DNA of 64,000 nt from Negadavirga shengliensis (GCF_042652345.1 NZ_JBHSJJ010000009.1:124001-188000), one strand, 5' to 3'. Shown: positions 17,388-27,004, counted from the stretch's first letter. Numbers and translations: made by a program. The notes: generated by a model not told the origin, from the sequence alone.

Positions 17388-17737
17388 GAACGGCGAGAAA
17401 AACCGCTCACAACAACAACCACTATCCACGATGCAGCGGGACAGATTAGATGCTTCGAACATTTAAATCCACTGGCTATAAGAACTTTGCGCACCTTCCT
17501 GTGCGACACCAAAGCACCCGCAAAACCCATTTGAGCAAGCGGTGGTTGAGTTGGTTACACACTTCACGCATAGATTCTCCCCCTGGACTGTGTTAAAAGT
17601 TGAGCAGTCCTAATGCTCACTACCGGGTCATTTAACCCAAACAGCTTAGAGGCGGTTTAGAGCCCGTGCCTTTACACCGGCTCCGGGGGGCCTACCCTCA
17701 TCATTCGCACAGCATTAGCCGAAGCTATTCGCAACAC
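17388..17737. other. 350-base intergenic region downstream of the methyltransferase
   Basis: No coding sequence supported. It is convergent space between the methyltransferase and susD. It holds several GC-rich strings and the hairpin at 17660-17683, listed separately, but no obvious insertion-sequence end. Confidence 0.5.
17660..17683. repeat. Hairpin downstream of the SusD gene
   Basis: GAGCC (17660-17664) and GGCTC (17679-17683) form the outer stem and GTG/CAC the inner one, with CCTTTA as loop. No T-tract follows on either strand. It could weakly terminate susD transcription on the minus strand. Confidence 0.4.
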
Positions 17738-19222
17738 TCAGTATCCGGGATTTTGGGTAAGCACACCTCCGCTGATATCGATTTCCGCTTGTGGAATCGG
17801 AAATATTTCATGGCGGTTAGGCATCCAGTTGATGCCCAGGTTGGCAAAGATTTCCTGTGCCCTTCCCTGTCTGACAATATCAAAATAGCGTTGTTGTTCC
17901 ATGGCGAGTTCCACTCTTCTTTCATGCCAGATGGCTTCTCTCAGTTCACCTTGGCTGGTAGTGGTCACATCCGGAAGTACATCAGGATCTCCCTGCCGGG
18001 CCCTTTCGCGAACCATATTGAGATAAGTCAGCGCCTCGGACGAATTTCCCAATTCATTGGCGGCTTCAGCCGCCATCAGCAGGATGTCCGCATACCTCAT
18101 CAGCCGGATATTGGCTCCGCTGTTTTGGGTACCTATTGGCGGCATTTCGGGCAGGTGCGCTTTTCTGTTGAACCTGGCGTTGGGGCCCATTCCGGGAACT
18201 GCCCGTACGATTTCCCCGCTTTCCAGCGTATCGCCGTTGAATATGACAGTGGCTTCCAGTCGCGGGTCACCTTCTTCATAGGCAGCTATCAAATCATCCG
18301 AAGGGCTGTTGAAGCCCCAGCCGCGGTTAGGGTCCCCTCTTATTCCCTGCACCTGGTTAAACTGCGAACCCCCTCCGCCTTGTTCCAAGGCGACTTTAGA
18401 AACCTCAAAAACACTTTCCGAAGAATGTTCCCCAGCTTCCCTGAATATTTCCAGGTAATCCGGATGCAAACTGTATTCCCCGGAATTAATGACCTCCATA
18501 GCATGTGCGTACACATTTTCAAAATCATTCTGAAACAAATACAACCGGGCGAGGAAGCCATGAGCCGCCCCCCTGGTCACCCTACCCAGATCTGCGGCAG
18601 GATAGCCGGATTTTTCCGGGAGGTGGGCCGCGGCAAATTCAAAATCAGCTATGATGAAATCAAAAATCTGTTCCCTGGGGACGCGTTCCTGTGTGTATTC
18701 ATCCGGGTCTAAGGGATGGGCGACCAAAGGCAGATCTCCGTATACCCTGGTTAAAAAGAAATAAAAATATCCCCTTAGAAAACGGGCTTCGGCCACGAGT
18801 CTTTCCCGAAGGTCAGGATCTATATCCATTTCCGGTACATTGACGATGACCTGATTGGCTCTGAATATTCCCTGATAATAAGCCCCCCAGAGTCCGATTA
18901 TCGCCGTATTGTTGGCGTCATGCGTAAAGTTATTGACCTCATTGAGAAAATCCGAATCACCCGGCACACTTCCTTTGGTCGCATCATCTGAAGCAATGTC
19001 CGTTACACCCAAATAAGAAAATACGTGAACGCCCCAATTCCGTAGATGGCTATAGGTCGCGTTGACTGCCTGAACAGCTTGCTCTTCGGTTTGCCAGAAA
19101 CTCTCAGAAGTCAGTTCCGCTTTAGGATTCTTTTCAAGAAATTCGTCGCTACAGGATACGGTGAAGGCGGCGAAGGCCAAAAGCAATAAACATGTAAGTT
19201 GATATGTTGTGATATTTTTCAT
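17738..19222 (-). CDS. SusD/RagB-family outer-membrane lipoprotein
   Basis: This 494-residue protein is the surface-exposed, ligand-binding partner of the SusC-like receptor. A lipoprotein signal (LLLLAFAAFTVSC, lipobox Cys, then SDEFLEKNPK) opens the protein. The SusD core follows, with YSHLRNWGVHVF, EARFLRGYFYFFLTRVYGDLPLV and the TPR-like helices, and the C-terminal RaxB-type ending IPQAEIDISGGVLTQNPGY is typical. ATG 19222 (MKNITTYQ) is chosen because it begins the signal; the frame extends to 19327 inside susC. It starts 16 bases after the susC stop, so the pair is one operon. No enzyme follows, so the glycan or other ligand cannot be predicted. Confidence 0.95.
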   Translation of the reverse strand: MKNITTYQLTCLLLLAFAAFTVSCSDEFLEKNPKAELTSESFWQTEEQAVQAVNATYSHLRNWGVHVFSYLGVTDIASDDATKGSVPGDSDFLNEVNNFTHDANNTAIIGLWGAYYQGIFRANQVIVNVPEMDIDPDLRERLVAEARFLRGYFYFFLTRVYGDLPLVAHPLDPDEYTQERVPREQIFDFIIADFEFAAAHLPEKSGYPAADLGRVTRGAAHGFLARLYLFQNDFENVYAHAMEVINSGEYSLHPDYLEIFREAGEHSSESVFEVSKVALEQGGGGSQFNQVQGIRGDPNRGWGFNSPSDDLIAAYEEGDPRLEATVIFNGDTLESGEIVRAVPGMGPNARFNRKAHLPEMPPIGTQNSGANIRLMRYADILLMAAEAANELGNSSEALTYLNMVRERARQGDPDVLPDVTTTSQGELREAIWHERRVELAMEQQRYFDIVRQGRAQEIFANLGINWMPNRHEIFPIPQAEIDISGGVLTQNPGY

Positions 19223-19238
19223 GGCTATCAATTTTGGA

Positions 19239-22200
19239 TTAGAAGTTTGCGGAAATACCCAGGTTGACCACTCTGGAGATGGGGTATACCCCATTATCGT
19301 ATCCGGTACCAAGGACGTCACCACCACCTATTTCAGGCGTATAACCTGTATAATTCGTGATGGTAAACAAATTAGTGCCTGACAGGTAAACCCTGAAATT
19401 ATTGATATTGAATCTATCCAGGAAGGTCTGGTTAAAGGTATAGCCCAATTGGACATTTCTTAGTCTGAGAAAGGATCCGTCTTCGATGAAGCGGTCCGAA
19501 ACCTCATAATTGTGGCCGCCATTCGTTACCCTTGGTTCTGTGTCACTGGTTCCCTCACCCGTCCACCTGTCCAGGTAAGTGGTTTCAAAATTATAGGTAT
19601 CAAACCTGGTCTGCTTTTTTGAATTGTATATTTTATTCCCATAAGTGCCGTTGAAATCAGCCCGGAGATCAAACCCCCGGTAATCTGCACCGAAATGAAA
19701 GCCGAAAATCAGCTCGGGGATAGGACTTCCCAAGATGATCCGGTCATTGCTGTCTACCAGACCGTCCCCGTTGGTGTCCTGGAATATCAAGTCTCCGGGA
19801 ACCTCGGGACCTCTCGTCGGGGAGGTTTCTACTTGATTCTGGTTTTGGAAAACACCTAATGTCCTATACCCGAAGAAGTGTCCTATGGATTCTCCGATGA
19901 TGGTTCTGGATCCCAATAACCCACTGATTCCTACTGCGCCTCCGAATATCGCTTCGTTGCCTTCTCCTATGTCTAGCACGGTGTTTCGAACCGTAGAAGC
20001 AATGATTCCGAAGTCATAGCCGAAATCCCCTCTTCTTTCTCTCCAGTTCAGGGTAATATCCCATCCGCGGTTCTCCACACTGGCTGCATTCACGACTGGG
20101 TTTTCAGCAGAACCTACATAAGCGGGTATAGGTACTGATACGAGAATATCGTTCGTCCGCCTGAAATAGTAATCCACCTCACCGGTAAGTTTGTTGTCAA
20201 ACAAACCAAATTCAAAGCCGATATCAGACTGCACCGTTTCTTCCCATTGGATAAACGGATTGGCCAGACGGGTGAGGGCTGCTCCGTATGTCAAGGTTTC
20301 GCCGGGGCCGAATACGGCATTTTCGTTGCCGGTGACCACGGGCCGTCCTTCATATTCCCCGATTTTATCATTGCCTATTATACCCCAACTTGCCCTCAGT
20401 TTCAGATCACTCAACACGTCAAAATTCTGCATAAAGCCTTCTTCGGCAATTCTCCATCCGGCTGCTACTGAGGGGAAAGTACCGTAGCGGTTTTCGCGCC
20501 CAAACCTGGAAGATCCATCTACCCTCACTGTTCCGGTAAACAGGTACTTGTCGTTAAACACGTAATTGACCCGGAATAGATAAGAGACCATGGACCAATC
20601 CCTCGCAAGGTTATTGTTGGTTTGGGTGATTTCTTCACCTGCATTGAGATACCATAGTGAAGGGTCTTCTCCGGGAAGGTTTCTTCTTTGTCCACCAAGC
20701 TCCTCATAATAGAAATCCTGGGAAGTGATACCGGCGAGGACGTTGAGGCGGTGGCTATCCCATTCTCTTTCAAATGTTATGGTATTTTCCCACAGCCAGT
20801 TCCTGGTACGGTTGTTGGAAACGTTGATCATATTTTCCAATACCTGCTGGGCCGGTGAAACATAAAAAGTAGGCGTAAATACACGGCTGTCATTGAATAT
20901 AAAGTCGACTCCCATATTGGAGCGGAAAGTGAAATACTGGAGGAAATCTACGTCCATGAAGAAATTACCCACCGCTCTGTAGCTGTGGTTCTCATTGTGC
21001 CGGTTGTATTCAAAACTGGCGGCGGGGTTTCCGGTGGGGGTCATGTCCGTGAAAGAGCCGTCCGGTTGCCGGGGTTCAAATATAGGCAGTGCGCGATAAG
21101 CGGTGGCGACTATGCCTGAAGGCTCATCTTGACGGTTGAAATAAATGAACGAAAGATTATGCCCGAACCTCACGGCGTCAGAAGCTTTGTATTGATTGTT
21201 CAACCTGACGGTTAAGCGCTCAAAGTCCGATTCCCGCACTACTCCTTGTTGATTGAAATAGTTTACATTGAGATTGTAGCTGGTGCTCGCGGTACCACCT
21301 GTGGCACCTATGTTGATATCGTTGATGGGAGCATTGCGAAAGATGAAGTCCTGCCAGTCCGTCCCTGCTCCGAATTCATCTTCATTATAAGGAGGTTGAG
21401 CTCCTTCATTTTGCCTCAGCTCATTGGCGAGTTGGGTATATTGCCGTGCATTTACCATGCTTATCCTGTCTGCGACCTGTTGGACGCCAGTGTAGGCGTT
21501 TACGGAGATCGTAGCCGCTTGATCGAAAGCTCCCTGTTTGGTAGTCACGATGATGACGCCGTTGGCCCCCCTGGATCCATATATAGCAGTGGCAGAAGCG
21601 TCCTTTAGTACTTCTATCGATTCAACATCATTGGGATTAAGGAAATCTATATTCTCCAATAACATCCCGTCCACGACAAACAAAGGGTCGGCATTGTTTA
21701 ATGTTCCCACTCCCCGTACCCTAACGGTCGTGCCGGCTCCGGGAGCTCCGGAGGTAGAAGTGACCTGCACGCCGCTGACCCGGCCTTGAAGGGCCTGTGT
21801 CACGTTTGGAGTAGGTAATCTGGTGATGTCTTGAGACTTGACACTGGAAATGGCACCCGTCAAATCACTCTTGCGCTGCACCCCATATCCCACTACTACT
21901 ACCTCATCGAGGCTCCGGGTATCTTCAGAAAGCATTGCATCCAGTTGGGTCCGGCCTTCTACAGGAATTTCCTGGGTTTCAAAACCCACAAAGGAAAAAA
22001 CGAGAATGGCTTCAGGCGAGGAAACAGTGATTTCATAATTGCCGTCCAAATCCGTTACCGTACCATTATTGGTGTCTTTTTCAAGGATATTTACTCCCGG
22101 CACCGATTCTCCCGACGGGTCTGTCACCTGGCCCCTGGTTGTTACTTGCTGGGCCGTTGATACTGTGGTGATTCCTAAATATGCAAATAATAATAGTGTG

Positions 22201-22250
22201 GTTAATTTTCCTGAACAAGGAATGGGGCCGTTTCCCCATTTCTTATTCAT
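19239..22250 (-). CDS. SusC/RagA-family TonB-linked outer-membrane transporter
   Basis: The 1003-residue protein imports a large ligand across the outer membrane using TonB energy, with SusD as lid. After a signal peptide (about residues 1-35, ending STAQQ) comes the regulatory-like domain (TRGQVTDPSGESVPGVNI), then the plug with the SusC signature VRVRGVGTLNNADPLFVVDG, DVESIEVLKDASATAIYGSR and GANGVIIVTTK. The long barrel ends GISANF. ATG 22250 is preferred, though ATG 22268 is in frame. Full length and intact. It is the first gene of a two-gene operon with susD. There is no linked sigma/anti-sigma pair or hybrid regulator next to it. Confidence 0.96.
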   Translation of the reverse strand: MNKKWGNGPIPCSGKLTTLLLFAYLGITTVSTAQQVTTRGQVTDPSGESVPGVNILEKDTNNGTVTDLDGNYEITVSSPEAILVFSFVGFETQEIPVEGRTQLDAMLSEDTRSLDEVVVVGYGVQRKSDLTGAISSVKSQDITRLPTPNVTQALQGRVSGVQVTSTSGAPGAGTTVRVRGVGTLNNADPLFVVDGMLLENIDFLNPNDVESIEVLKDASATAIYGSRGANGVIIVTTKQGAFDQAATISVNAYTGVQQVADRISMVNARQYTQLANELRQNEGAQPPYNEDEFGAGTDWQDFIFRNAPINDINIGATGGTASTSYNLNVNYFNQQGVVRESDFERLTVRLNNQYKASDAVRFGHNLSFIYFNRQDEPSGIVATAYRALPIFEPRQPDGSFTDMTPTGNPAASFEYNRHNENHSYRAVGNFFMDVDFLQYFTFRSNMGVDFIFNDSRVFTPTFYVSPAQQVLENMINVSNNRTRNWLWENTITFEREWDSHRLNVLAGITSQDFYYEELGGQRRNLPGEDPSLWYLNAGEEITQTNNNLARDWSMVSYLFRVNYVFNDKYLFTGTVRVDGSSRFGRENRYGTFPSVAAGWRIAEEGFMQNFDVLSDLKLRASWGIIGNDKIGEYEGRPVVTGNENAVFGPGETLTYGAALTRLANPFIQWEETVQSDIGFEFGLFDNKLTGEVDYYFRRTNDILVSVPIPAYVGSAENPVVNAASVENRGWDITLNWRERRGDFGYDFGIIASTVRNTVLDIGEGNEAIFGGAVGISGLLGSRTIIGESIGHFFGYRTLGVFQNQNQVETSPTRGPEVPGDLIFQDTNGDGLVDSNDRIILGSPIPELIFGFHFGADYRGFDLRADFNGTYGNKIYNSKKQTRFDTYNFETTYLDRWTGEGTSDTEPRVTNGGHNYEVSDRFIEDGSFLRLRNVQLGYTFNQTFLDRFNINNFRVYLSGTNLFTITNYTGYTPEIGGGDVLGTGYDNGVYPISRVVNLGISANF

Positions 22251-22788
22251 AAGTAATGGGCTAATCATACATCATTTAATTTTGGTTATAAAATATTTTC
22301 AAAATAAAATTATATATTATAATTCTTTAAATAATTAAAGTATATAAGTTAAGGTAATATACAACAAAAATCAAGTAATTTGGTTAAAAATATTATATTT
22401 TATGTAATTTGCTTACCAAAAAAATGATTTCAAATTATAAATCTGATAAAAATCCTACCTCATCATCGAAGGCATTTCCCTCTTTCTTTTCAAGATGTTT
22501 CGGCGGAAAGATCAGATATGCCCGTTGTAATTAAAAAGTCGATCCGGAACTTGGACAAGTACACAGCATGTAATTTCAAATCGCAAACCCGATGGCAATG
22601 AACCTATTTCCTGTATTGCCTACAGGCACTTTACCTACGAAAAATTTTATCCCACCACAAAAAGTCGGAGGATCTGCCCGGGGACTTCTCTCCTTTGGAA
22701 TTTAGGAAGTCGGTTCTATAACATGCTGTTTATGACTTATTCAGGTCGAATTCACTGAAAAAAAACTTTTGGTGAATCAAAAAAGATT
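22251..22788. other. 538-base intergenic region between susC and the AAA pseudogene
   Basis: The first 150 bases from the susC side are very AT-rich and should contain the susC promoter, although no convincing -33/-7 pair was identified. The rest (about 22440-22788) is of average composition with no supportable gene. Confidence 0.5.
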
Positions 22789-23923
22789 ATGATTGAAAGA
22801 AGCCTTAAAAATAGGGTTTCAGATAAGCTGTTCAAAGGAAAAACCATTATTGTTATCGGTGCAAGGCAGGTCGGAAAAACAACGCTGATTCGGGAGGTAT
22901 TGCGCGGAAAAGATTTTTTGTTTCTTGACGGTGATGATCCTTTGGTAAAACAACGGCTGACCAATCCAAATACTAAAGAAATTGAAACCATTATCAGAAG
23001 CTCCGAAATTGTATTTATAGACGAAGCACAACGGATTGAGAATATCGGGATTACTGCAAAAATCATTCACGACCAATTCAAAAATGTGCAGTTGATTATG
23101 AGTGGTTCGTCGGCTTTCGAGCTCCGAAACCACACCAATGAACCGCTGACGGGAAAAAAATTTGAGTATTTTCTGTTTCCCATATCCTATGAGGAATACG
23201 AAAAATCAGTCGGGTACTTAGATGCAACCAGAGATTTGGAAAACCGCCTGATTTACGGGTTTTATCCCGATGTCATCAACAATAGAGGGGATGAACGGGA
23301 AATCCTCAACGAAATTACCCAAAGTTACCTGTTCAAGGATATTCTCTCTTTCGCCAACATTAAGAAGCCCGAAGTCCTGGAAAAAATTGTTCGGGCTTTG
23401 GCTTTTCCGGTAGGAAGCGAAGTTAGTTACAACGAAATAGCACAATTAACGGGAGTGGACAAAAACACAGTTTCAAGCTATATCCACATATTGGAACTTT
23501 CGTATATCGTCTATCCGCTTACTTCGTTCAGCCGGAATCTTCGCAACGAGATCAAAACCAACCGGAAAATTTATTGTTATGACAATGGTATCCGCAATGC
23601 AATTATCCAGAATTTTAGCCCTATTGTATTGCGAAATGACATTGGCATATTATGGGAAAATTTTCTTATATCTGAAAGACTCAAACGAAATCATTATTAC
23701 AAAAAGATACTGTAAGAGATATTTTTGGCGAACCAAGCAGCAACAGGAAATCGACTATGTAGAAGAATCGGACGGAAAAATCACAGGTTATGAACTCAAA
23801 TGGCACCCGAAAGCGAAAGTTAATATCCCGTCAAATTTTCCCAAAACCTACCATGCTGATATCGAGGTTATTTCCAAAGAAAACTTCAGGGAGTTTGTGG
23901 GGCTGTTGGAAAATCAATCCTAA
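22789..23923 (+). pseudogene. AAA ATPase with DUF4143 C-terminus, frameshifted
   Basis: Residues about 1-300 form a complete N-terminal ATPase: Walker A GARQVGKTTLIREVL, Walker B EIVFIDEAQRI, and a winged-helix region (YNEIAQLTGVDKNTVSSYI). The frame ends at 23715 after ERLKRNHYYKKIL. The missing DUF4143 tail continues in the +1 frame as YCKRYFWRTKQQQEIDYVEE through to a stop at 23921-23923. Removing one base in the A-rich AAAAAGA at 23701-23707 would restore a protein of about 378 residues, the family's usual length. Members of this large family are often strain-variable and may act with toxin-like or defence genes; their function is unsettled. Either a recent mutation or a sequencing error in the A-run is possible. 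Confidence 0.85.
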
Positions 23924-24028
23924 TTAAATAAAATCAAACGTAAATATTGTTATCAAGATTTAAGCGGATCGGCTGCGGCCTAATGGTAGGTGAGTTTGGT
24001 GGCAATATAATACAGATCCCTCACACGC

Positions 24029-24211
24029 TCAATCGGTTTCCTCATCCCACCATTTCAAACCATTCTCCAGGTAATCGGTAAAATCTTCCATGGGAGAAAA
24101 TTCTTGCGACAGGGAAAATCCCCTAAACACATTCCCGAAGCTCCTCCAGGATACACTGACAGTTGAAAAGAAAACCAGGGCCATTAAAAGAACTATTAAT
24201 AATCTTCTCAT
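24029..24211 (-). CDS. Small exported or membrane-anchored protein (hypothetical)
   Basis: A 60-residue frame begins MRRLLIVLLMALVFFSTVSV, a convincing signal peptide or anchor, followed by an acidic, tryptophan-containing tail (FTDYLENGLKWWDEETD). There is no overlap with another gene, and the composition is protein-like. It lies downstream of the receiver-protein gene on the same strand with a 270-base gap. Function unknown; it could be a chance frame. Confidence 0.45.
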   Translation of the reverse strand: MRRLLIVLLMALVFFSTVSVSWRSFGNVFRGFSLSQEFSPMEDFTDYLENGLKWWDEETD

Positions 24212-24481
24212 AACATAAAACACTATTGTAATATTTATATATCATGAAACATGCCAGCCTAATATTAGCCTTTCAGAAGCCATAGGGGGATAATGATTTT
24301 AAAAAAAATGGGGAATCTCCCCCCAAATTGTACTTTTCACTGCCAATTTTATAATTTTTTACAGCAATTGGATAGGCTGTCCGCCTGCATGTGGAAAACA
24401 ATACTTACACAGGTCCCCATAACGGCTTTAATGCCGGATTTTAAGTTTTCTAACCGAATAAAAATACAAGGCGTAAGTATA

Positions 24482-24844
24482 CTACATTTTTTGAATCTGT
24501 ATCAATAGATCACTTGGATCTATAGGCTTACTGATATAAGCATCTGCCCCCGCCTGCTCGGCCATATCTTCCACCTGCTGGCTGGAAAACCGGGTAATCA
24601 GGATCACTTTGGTGGCGGGACTGCTCCCTTTTATTTTTTTTAAAATGTCAATTCCATTTTCATCCGGAAGCTTATAATCCAGAATAGCCAGGTCAAATTC
24701 ATTTTGGCCAAGGTGGGTATACGCTTCGTTGGCAGACTGAGCATCAGATACAGAATACCCGTTTTTTACTAAAAATCTTGTCAACATCTTACAAAAAACA
24801 ATGTCGTCTTCTACAATCAGAATTTTGTTTATCATACTGTTCAT
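24482..24844 (-). CDS. Stand-alone response-regulator receiver protein (CheY-like)
   Basis: The 120-residue protein is a single receiver domain with no output module. It has acidic ILIVEDDIVF, phospho-acceptor Asp in LAILDYKLPDENG, Thr in VILITRF and Lys in AYISKPIDP. It would act by protein contact with its partner, or as a phosphate relay. Its ATG overlaps the stop codon of the ATP-grasp-like gene (ATGA, 24841-24844), so the two are translationally coupled. No kinase gene lies nearby, so the phosphodonor is elsewhere. Confidence 0.92.
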   Translation of the reverse strand: MNSMINKILIVEDDIVFCKMLTRFLVKNGYSVSDAQSANEAYTHLGQNEFDLAILDYKLPDENGIDILKKIKGSSPATKVILITRFSSQQVEDMAEQAGADAYISKPIDPSDLLIQIQKM

Positions 24845-26235
24845 TTTTCAATAATATGACTCGGTTGAAACATCTTCTTCGCCTGCTGGTCAATGGAGTA
24901 AACCGCCATGACACTTTGTATGAAACCTTGGATCAATTCGTCTATACCTAAACCCAGCAACCCAAAATTTCTGATATCGAACAACATCAGCCTTTCATCG
25001 GCATAGGTCCATCCATCATCCCCTTTTATCGATAAATTGGTACCGTACATATCCCAGGAGTCCATACCCTCCGGGATGGGCTCATTCAACGGTATCTTTG
25101 CCCTTCTGGAATATGCAGCAAGAGGCCTCATTCCCTCCTCGGTGGCGTGCATCATCATCCGGATGTCAAAGGCATAACTTCTGCCTTTACGATCCGGAAT
25201 CGTCCCCACATGGTACCAGTTTTTCGTTGGGTCAGTGCCATCTATATAGTTGGCGGCAATTAATTGTTGCACAATGTAACGTTCTGAGGGACTATCACCA
25301 AGAACTTCAAGGGCTTTTTCCAATTCTTTCCGGTTTATAATGGTATATACGCCTTGACCGGCATTGCTATCGGGAACTTTGATCACCATCGTCCCCCCCA
25401 ATGCCTCAAAAGATTCCTCTAATTTATCAAAAGGTACGGAACGAAAAGTGGTGGGAGTGAAAATCGAAATCCCTTTCTGTTCAAATTCTTTATTGAATGT
25501 CTCGTAGGCGATGCTGGCCGCTTCTTTGTTCCTTCCTCCCGCAAGGCATGCCTCAATCGGGTTCAACAAAAGTGTCCTGCATTCTTCCGGTATCCTGGTC
25601 CACGGGTTTTGGGTGACGTACCTGAAAGCTGCCCTTGCTTCTATCCATTGTTCCTTAGGGCCCCGGATATACATTTTTCTCCGCTCAAACCTGACTGGCG
25701 GGTCTTCATCATTTTCAAGAAATTTGGCCAAATATACGTTCTCTCCAAAAATATCGGCTATGGTAGCCGCGTAGCCGATATTTTCCATGGGGTTCTTGTC
25801 GTAAATGACGACCAAAGCCCCAACTTCCTTATGGTTATCCACCATCGGTTTGAAGGTGTTCTCTATTAATCTTTTGTACCCCCCCTTCTCCGCATTCATT
25901 TCCAACACAGGCATGGATTTTTGCCCGGAAGGGCAGCTATTGGTTTCTATCACGGTGAGTTTACGGTTCCCCTTATGGTTGGTCACATGCATGAGATCTG
26001 TTCCCGACCACCTGAAATATTTTGGCTGGTAAGCCAACAAAGCGGCAATAGCTTCCGGATCAATTTGGGGATGAAGCCGGCAATACCTCTCCTTGATCTG
26101 CTCATTGGACAAGTTCAAAAAATAAGACACCAATGGATGGACGTTGGAATTCAGTACCCGGGGATACCAATGATCGGTGGGTTCAAAGTCACCCGGTTCT
26201 ACCAGGTGCACGTTGGAGGATATGGATAATTTCAT
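24841..26235 (-). CDS. ATP-grasp-like enzyme of unknown substrate
   Basis: The 464-residue cytoplasmic protein has features of an ATP-grasp ligase. An N-terminal part contains ETNSCPSGQKSMP (residues about 96-108), which recalls the Asn/Ser-rich substrate loop of circularly permuted ATP-grasps. A central nucleotide part has TMVIKVPDSNAGQGVYTI (lysine and glycine-rich loop), IVQQLIAANYIDGTD and FDIRMMMHA, and the possible metal-site asparagine in YGTNLSIKGDDG. That would make it a carboxylate-amine or -thiol ligase, perhaps peptide-like, but the substrate is unknown. It sits 16 bases after the TSUP permease gene and overlaps the receiver gene, forming one operon. The ATP-grasp assignment is by motif only. 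Confidence 0.7.
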   Translation of the reverse strand: MKLSISSNVHLVEPGDFEPTDHWYPRVLNSNVHPLVSYFLNLSNEQIKERYCRLHPQIDPEAIAALLAYQPKYFRWSGTDLMHVTNHKGNRKLTVIETNSCPSGQKSMPVLEMNAEKGGYKRLIENTFKPMVDNHKEVGALVVIYDKNPMENIGYAATIADIFGENVYLAKFLENDEDPPVRFERRKMYIRGPKEQWIEARAAFRYVTQNPWTRIPEECRTLLLNPIEACLAGGRNKEAASIAYETFNKEFEQKGISIFTPTTFRSVPFDKLEESFEALGGTMVIKVPDSNAGQGVYTIINRKELEKALEVLGDSPSERYIVQQLIAANYIDGTDPTKNWYHVGTIPDRKGRSYAFDIRMMMHATEEGMRPLAAYSRRAKIPLNEPIPEGMDSWDMYGTNLSIKGDDGWTYADERLMLFDIRNFGLLGLGIDELIQGFIQSVMAVYSIDQQAKKMFQPSHIIEK

Positions 26236-26251
26236 TTGTTGTTGTTCAAAA

Positions 26252-27004
26252 TTAGATATTTTGCAATATTTCCTGTATAAACGGCAGGTTTTTCCACAGC
26301 ATCAGGCCTCCGCTCAGCACCATACTGGCCACAACGATCTTTCTGAATATGATGGTAGACATCTTTGCAAGTACGATTTTTCCTGCATACACTGCCAATA
26401 AAGAGCTTAATCCAATCATCAAGCCATACTGGATCACCTCGCCGTTGACAAAGCCCAGGTAGGCGTAGCTCACTATCTTGGTTAAGTGTAAGAGGATCGC
26501 ATTGGCTGACCTTGTTCCCAGCAACGACTCTTTGGAAATACCGTAGCCCAGATAGGCCGAGTTCATCAGTGGCCCTACCCCCCCTATCAGACCAGACAGA
26601 AAGGAAACGACCAGACCCATAGGGGCAAAATGCCAGGCTTTTATTTTGAACTTGGCAGGAGTTTCCTTCTTATTGAACTGAAAGACCGTGGATATCAGCA
26701 GTAAGCCGATCAGCAGCTGAAGATATTCAGTGGAAAGGATCGCAAACATATTGGCCCCGAGTATGGAACCGATTACCGTAGAGGGGAAAAGCCACTTGAA
26801 CAGGTTCCAATCAATGTGTTTCCAAAACAAAATGACTTTTGAAATGCTGCCCAGGCCGATACTGATGGTCATCACCGGCGCGACTGACCTTACCCCCACT
26901 ACCACAGCTACCAAAGGCATTAGGAGCAAACTGGCCCCTCCCCCACTTAATGTACTGAGAATGAAAACCACAAAAGCTCCCAGCAAAACTAAAATCAACG
27001 TCAT
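26252..27004 (-). CDS. TauE/SafE (TSUP) family membrane permease
   Basis: This 250-residue inner-membrane protein has eight or so hydrophobic helices and the two repeated family motifs, seen as LSGGGASLLLMPLVAVVVG near the N-terminus and LSGLIGGVGPLMNSAYLG in the second half. TSUP proteins move sulfite, sulfoacetate, sulfonates or other organic anions across the inner membrane. It is the first gene of the operon with the ATP-grasp-like and receiver genes, which suggests export or uptake of the compound that the ligase makes or uses; this is inference. ATG 27004 follows an AT-rich leader. Confidence 0.9.
   Translation of the reverse strand: MTLILVLLGAFVVFILSTLSGGGASLLLMPLVAVVVGVRSVAPVMTISIGLGSISKVILFWKHIDWNLFKWLFPSTVIGSILGANMFAILSTEYLQLLIGLLLISTVFQFNKKETPAKFKIKAWHFAPMGLVVSFLSGLIGGVGPLMNSAYLGYGISKESLLGTRSANAILLHLTKIVSYAYLGFVNGEVIQYGLMIGLSSLLAVYAGKIVLAKMSTIIFRKIVVASMVLSGGLMLWKNLPFIQEILQNI

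Noticed and set aside
16694..17450. Integron gene cassette with attC site
   Set aside because: No paired RYYYAAC/GTTRRRY core sites could be found around the methyltransferase, and there is no integrase.
17660..17683. Group II intron domain V
   Set aside because: Read on the minus strand the hairpin begins GAGCCGG as domain V does, but it is about 24 bases, lacks the bulge and no reverse transcriptase or other intron domains are present.
17666..18712. Plus-strand frame of 348 codons opposite susD
   Set aside because: It is wholly antisense to a clear SusD gene, has no recognisable motif and arises from the third-position pattern of the true gene.
23695..23715. Programmed ribosomal frameshift in the AAA ATPase
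   Set aside because: No known slippery pattern with pause structure for this family; relatives are single-frame, so mutation or error is simpler.
17738..23923. Complete polysaccharide-utilisation locus
   Set aside because: Only SusC and SusD are present; no glycoside hydrolase, lyase, sulfatase or hybrid regulator lies next to them.
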